Source of the DNA: Hofstenia miamia
Taxonomy: Eukaryota; Xenacoelomorpha; Acoela
Direction: 5' to 3'
NCBI GenBank assembly: GCA_004352715.1
Contig: SCFE01000003.1
Location: forward strand, 2,550,570-2,614,569
Length of the DNA: 64,000 nucleotides
Shown: positions 59,986 to 64,000 of the stretch, piece by piece
Layout: the number at the start of each line of letters is the position of its first letter
How positions within the stretch are numbered: position 1 is the first letter of the stretch
Program-made: the position numbers and the translations under genes
Notes under the pieces: model-generated
Database searches by the model: none
The model's input: the letters and a program-made list of their open reading frames with translations, nothing else
Told to the model about the DNA's origin: nothing

Positions 59986-62900
59986 AATTGATACATTTTA
60001 CAAACGTAATAATACATTTTAAATATTGTAATTACAAAGTTAAGTGCGATTCTCATTTAGCTGACGATGAGTTGGTACCCGCTAAGGCAAATATAATTGC
60101 CTAACGGTTAAATTCTTTGTGTCAAGAATTTACAGATAATACAACTGAATATATATATATATANNNNNNNNNNNNNNNNNNNNNNNNNNNNNNNNNNNNN
60201 NNNNNNNNNNNNNNNNNNNNNNNNNNNNNNNNNNNNNNNNNNNNNNNNNNNNNNNNNNNNNNNNNNNNNNNNNNNNNNNNNNNNNNNNNNNNNNNNNNNN
60301 NNNNNNNNNNNNNNNNNNNNNNNNNNNNNNNNNNNNNNNNNNNNNNNNNNNNNNNNNNNNNNNNNNNNNNNNNNNNNNNNNNNNNNNNNNNNNNNNNNNN
60401 NNNNNNNNNNNNNNNNNNNNNNNNNNNNNNNNNNNNNNNNNNNNNNNNNNNNNNNNNNNNNNNNNNNNNNNNNNNNNNNNNNNNNNNNNNNNNNNNNNNN
60501 NNNNNNNNNNNNNNNNNNNNNNNNNNNNNNNNNNNNNNNNNNNNNNNNNNNNNNNNNNNNNNNNNNNNNNNNNNNNNNNNNNNNNNNNNNNNNNNNNNNN
60601 NNNNNNNNNNNNNNNNNNNTATATATATATATATATATATCCAAGTTAAACACATGTAGACATGCAAGTCAAATTATTGATTGATGCTTCAACAAAAATT
60701 AAGAAGTCACCGAGCATTTTTGGCTTCTTATTGTTCATATGATATGAATCATATTGTTACTTGGAAGTGATTAAAACAGCAAAATATAAACATTCATTTA
60801 GGCTCCCATTTGCTCGTACAAATCCCTAGGTCGCAACGAAATTCTACAATGCTTCGATTGTATAGCATGATGTAGAAATCTTACTTATACTTGTAAATTT
60901 TAATCTTATTTGTTCATGTGTTTCATGTTGGCAGAAAAGAATACATGTAGTTAAAAATATTTTCTAAAGTAGTGTTTTTTAAAATATATTGAGAAAAATC
61001 ATGATATCGATTATTCAAAACATTAGTACGCCTATGATATTTATCTAATGCTGATCATGAAAGTTCAGTTCCCAACAGTGAGTGTTGACATATTCAATTG
61101 AAGAACGATCTAAGAAAATAAACATCAGTCAATTTGGACAATCCCAGTGTGAGGATGTGAAGGATTGGGTATTAGTCGTGATACTGCTAAAATAGTCATT
61201 GTCACTTAGAGTTCTATAGGCAGTTATCGTTCACTTCTACGTTCTTGTTGGCCATGAAAAACAATTGACGGATAATGGTTTGCACAAGCCTGCTAAAATA
61301 TGTTGCCGCTCTGCGTCAGATATTCGCAATTCTATGAATAAAGACTAAATTGTACAAGGTCACCCCAAACTTTCTAATAGAAGTCAGTCCTTATGCATGT
61401 ATCGCACACCACAAACCGCTGATAACTATCATGCTTAAAGAGTATAAGCCAAGACTACTTATTTGGTTTGATCAGCAGTGGGAACTATTGCTGTGATGCT
61501 ATAAATCTAAGTTTCTCAGTCATGATCAAGTGCTGCTACAACGTTGTTGAATCCCGCTATCTTATTCCAAATCTTAAGAATAGTCGCCGTAACTATTCTG
61601 CACATGGGACAAGGTGAATTCGAAATGTTGAGTGCGGGATGGAGCAATCACAATACCGCCAAACCTTATATGTCGTTCAGAACTACAACTTTGTGCACAA
61701 CTTTAATTTTATATTCAATAATAAAATTTCAATATCAAAAAATTGTGATTCTAAATTACAAAGTTATTTTGAGTTTACACTTGCAACTTTTGCTGACAAC
61801 CTCTTTAAATTTAAAATAGATTTGAACAAAGTTGTAGGTTTGAATGCTAGTTTAAAGGAACGCTTAGACCATGTTTGGGAAACGAAAACAATGAAAACCG
61901 GTGCAAGGGTGTCGTAGATTCAACGTTTTCAAGCCTGTATTGATGCCCAATAATACTACTGACTTTTTTATTAGCTTTTCGATTTATTGTTACATTATAA
62001 TTTGACTGGCAAACCTTTGTGTACAAAAAAATAACCAACCTGAAAACCATCTTCAGGAATACACAAGTTATGCAAAATTAATCAAAAAATAAGTTCAGAG
62101 AAAATAAATTTAATTACAATTTTTGTAAGACTGCACCCTGAAATTTCAGATAAATTGAAATTCAAATCTTGTCAAGATACCCTTCGACAATTATTGATTT
62201 AAAAAACACCAATTGCCAACAACCACCAATAACAATTTTGCAGTGATCAAAAGCATTGCATATAATTCTGAAAATGTACTTGTATATATTCTTCAATAAT
62301 ATGCTAAATATTTTGGCAAAATAAATGTTCATTTAAATTGAATATTTTTATTTCAAATAGAATTAAATATAGGAGCAACATAAAAACGTTTATTTTCAAA
62401 TGGAGTTTTACAAGCTTTCAAGCAATTTTAATATTAACTCAGTACTAAAATTTTGCATAAATTATTTTTATATTAATTGGAGTATTCCAATTGTAATATA
62501 TGATAAGTAGCAACTGTCTCCCTATTTGTTTTACAAATGATAAATATTACTCGCTACATATCATGAACATGCTTATTATTGGCTTCAAAAACACTAACAA
62601 TCAAAGCTAGATGTATCTTAAAAATTCTCAAATAAAATTCAATTTTTTCAATTAATTTAAGACTTTGAACCGAAGCAGCAAAATCTTTGATAATTATTTA
62701 ATTTAATTCAATTTCATTAATAATTTTACTGAAAACTGAATATTCTTGAATTTAAAATGTTAAAAATTGACAAAGCATAAACTAAGTAGCATCAAGCGTA
62801 ATGTTGTTTTCGCGAAAATTCGGCAAAATTGTGGAAATTCATTGGTTAAGTAGGATGCATTATAAAATGTATCAATCAGCCCCGAATGATTTTTTGCAGG

Positions 62901-63230
62901 AATGCGCAGCCAAAATATGACAATTCATCGAACATTTTCATACCTATCTATAAAATTTTTGTAAAGATTGTTTGTGTTTTTTATATGTTACACATGCATA
63001 TTTGAGTACAATTTTTGGAAAGAAGATGTTCATAATGTCCAAAATGTAAATATGAAAATATGAATGGGTCAATGCAAAGAATAGTTCTCAATAACCCGGT
63101 TATATTCTTCTTAGGAATTAAGTTATTTAAAATTCAATATTGATTATATTTCCTTATTGGAATGAATTCTTCTTTGTGCGGTTGCATGACAATTTTTTTA
63201 ATTAATAATTAAAAGAAGGACTCTCAAGGT
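59986..63230. other. 5' flank of the PDZRN-like gene with a 456-N gap
   Basis: Gap at 60164-60619 in (TA)n. Two overlapping frames of about 91 codons at 61544-61917 are of chance length for this composition and show no domain. The rest is AT-rich. Confidence 0.45.
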
Positions 63231-63420
63231 CGCTGTTTTTTAATCAAGCCGATCCCCGCAATAAGCCATCTGTCAATTGTCAATCAGTACACAAAGAGCC
63301 GCAGTGGTGCGTACCACAAAGAACACTGCCGCTTTTATCGCCCGCCCAAAATCGATACTGCATGGAGCAAACTGCCAATCAGACGGCATCAAACGCTACC
63401 TATACCGCAACTGGGTTTCA
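63231..63420. promoter_or_regulatory. candidate enhancer or promoter block
   Basis: A GC-richer block of about 190 bases. On the minus strand it carries TGATTGACAATTGACAG (63270-63286), which holds TGATTGACA and TTGACAG as in Pbx/Meis-type composite sites, next to an E-box CAGATGG. CACAAAG occurs twice (about 63291 and 63315; TCF/Sox-like), with a TTTATCGCCC nearby. It lies 3.3 kb upstream of the PDZRN-like start. Function is inferred from composition and motif density only. Confidence 0.35.
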
Positions 63421-64000
63421 TGCTTTAATTTAAATCTAGTTAAATGTAATATTTAAATATTGATAAATATATTATCCGCTGTTTAAGATAGAAAGTTAAT
63501 TCCATCAAATTAATTATCTCCTATATAATGTTAACCCTAGGGGCAGAGGCATAACCATGTTTAACTAGCACGTTAATAAATTAAAATGCAATAGGTAAGC
63601 CAACTTGTCGCGACATAAAACATCGTACATCGTCATCAAGAATTTGAGATTCTTTATGAGTCTTAAGAAATTAAAAATTGTTATTCATTAAGAGAAATAT
63701 ATATTTATGAAATCTGATCTAAGAAAATCAAAAATGTATTTTTATGCTTATTTGAAGCAACATCACATTAGCAGTGAAGAAATCATTCTTTATTTAAAGA
63801 AAGTCTTGGCGGTGAAGCATATAAGTGGAGGCCTCTTGCCGTAGTGCCCGAACCTCGTCTGGAGGAACTTAAAAATGAAATATTTTAATATCATTTACTT
63901 AAAAATCTAATGAATTCCCCTATCTGGACTTTATTATTAAAAAATGCGATAAAAACTCACTCCCTATATAAGTCTCTCTTCTTGTAATTATATATATATA
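63421..64000. other. gene-free stretch to window end
   Basis: AT-rich. A short GC-richer piece lies at 63810-63870; (TA)n begins at about 63990 and runs off the window. Confidence 0.4.

Noticed and set aside
61544-61917. Two overlapping plus-strand frames of about 91 codons
   Set aside because: Expected by chance at this AT content; no domain, no splice context and no codon bias noted.

Overview
The window looks like nuclear DNA of an AT-rich (about 70% A+T by eye) invertebrate animal. Evidence: GT-AG introns spread over tens of kilobases, a PDZRN/LNX3-type scaffold gene found in animals, a K2P-channel-like membrane protein, LINE, hAT, P/THAP9-type, PIF/Harbinger-type and mariner-type repeats, and many (TA)n arrays. 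I cannot name the species. It is a scaffold with six N gaps, three single-N positions and several false duplications.

Layout: 0-1.3 kb holds the 3' terminal exon of an unrecognised minus-strand gene. 2.9-19.2 kb is a transposon graveyard: mariner remnant, hAT element with 8-bp target duplications (4.30-6.02 kb), LINE endonuclease remnant (8.4-8.85 kb), hAT transposase pseudogene (10.4-11.2 kb), hAT-type MITE (11.9-12.2 kb), an unclassified transposon ORF split by a LINE (13.6-17.7 kb), a deleted P-type element (17.9-18.7 kb) and a Harbinger-type MITE (19.0-19.2 kb).

27.3-59.9 kb is one minus-strand gene. I assembled seven coding exons with compatible phases (565 codons including stop). They encode a PDZRN-like protein with an N-terminal coiled coil, one PDZ domain, a cysteine-rich segment and the LNX3-homology C-terminus, but no RING finger in the modelled exons. 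Its sixth exon lies in a 3.88-kb block (29.6-33.5 kb) that reappears at 21.7-25.6 kb as a corrupted, equal-length copy. In that copy, most bases that follow a homopolymer run have been overwritten by the run base. I read the upstream copy as an assembly artefact, not a gene duplication.

Inside intron 4, on the opposite strand, lies an intronless 197-residue ORF (50795-51388). It has the four-helix, two-pore-loop layout of a K2P potassium channel, but both selectivity filters are replaced and the extracellular cap is missing. This possible pseudo-channel is the most interesting biological candidate here. Upstream of the scaffold gene are a CCAAT/E-box promoter-like stretch and, 3.3 kb further out, a GC-richer block with Pbx/Meis-like and CACAAAG sites.
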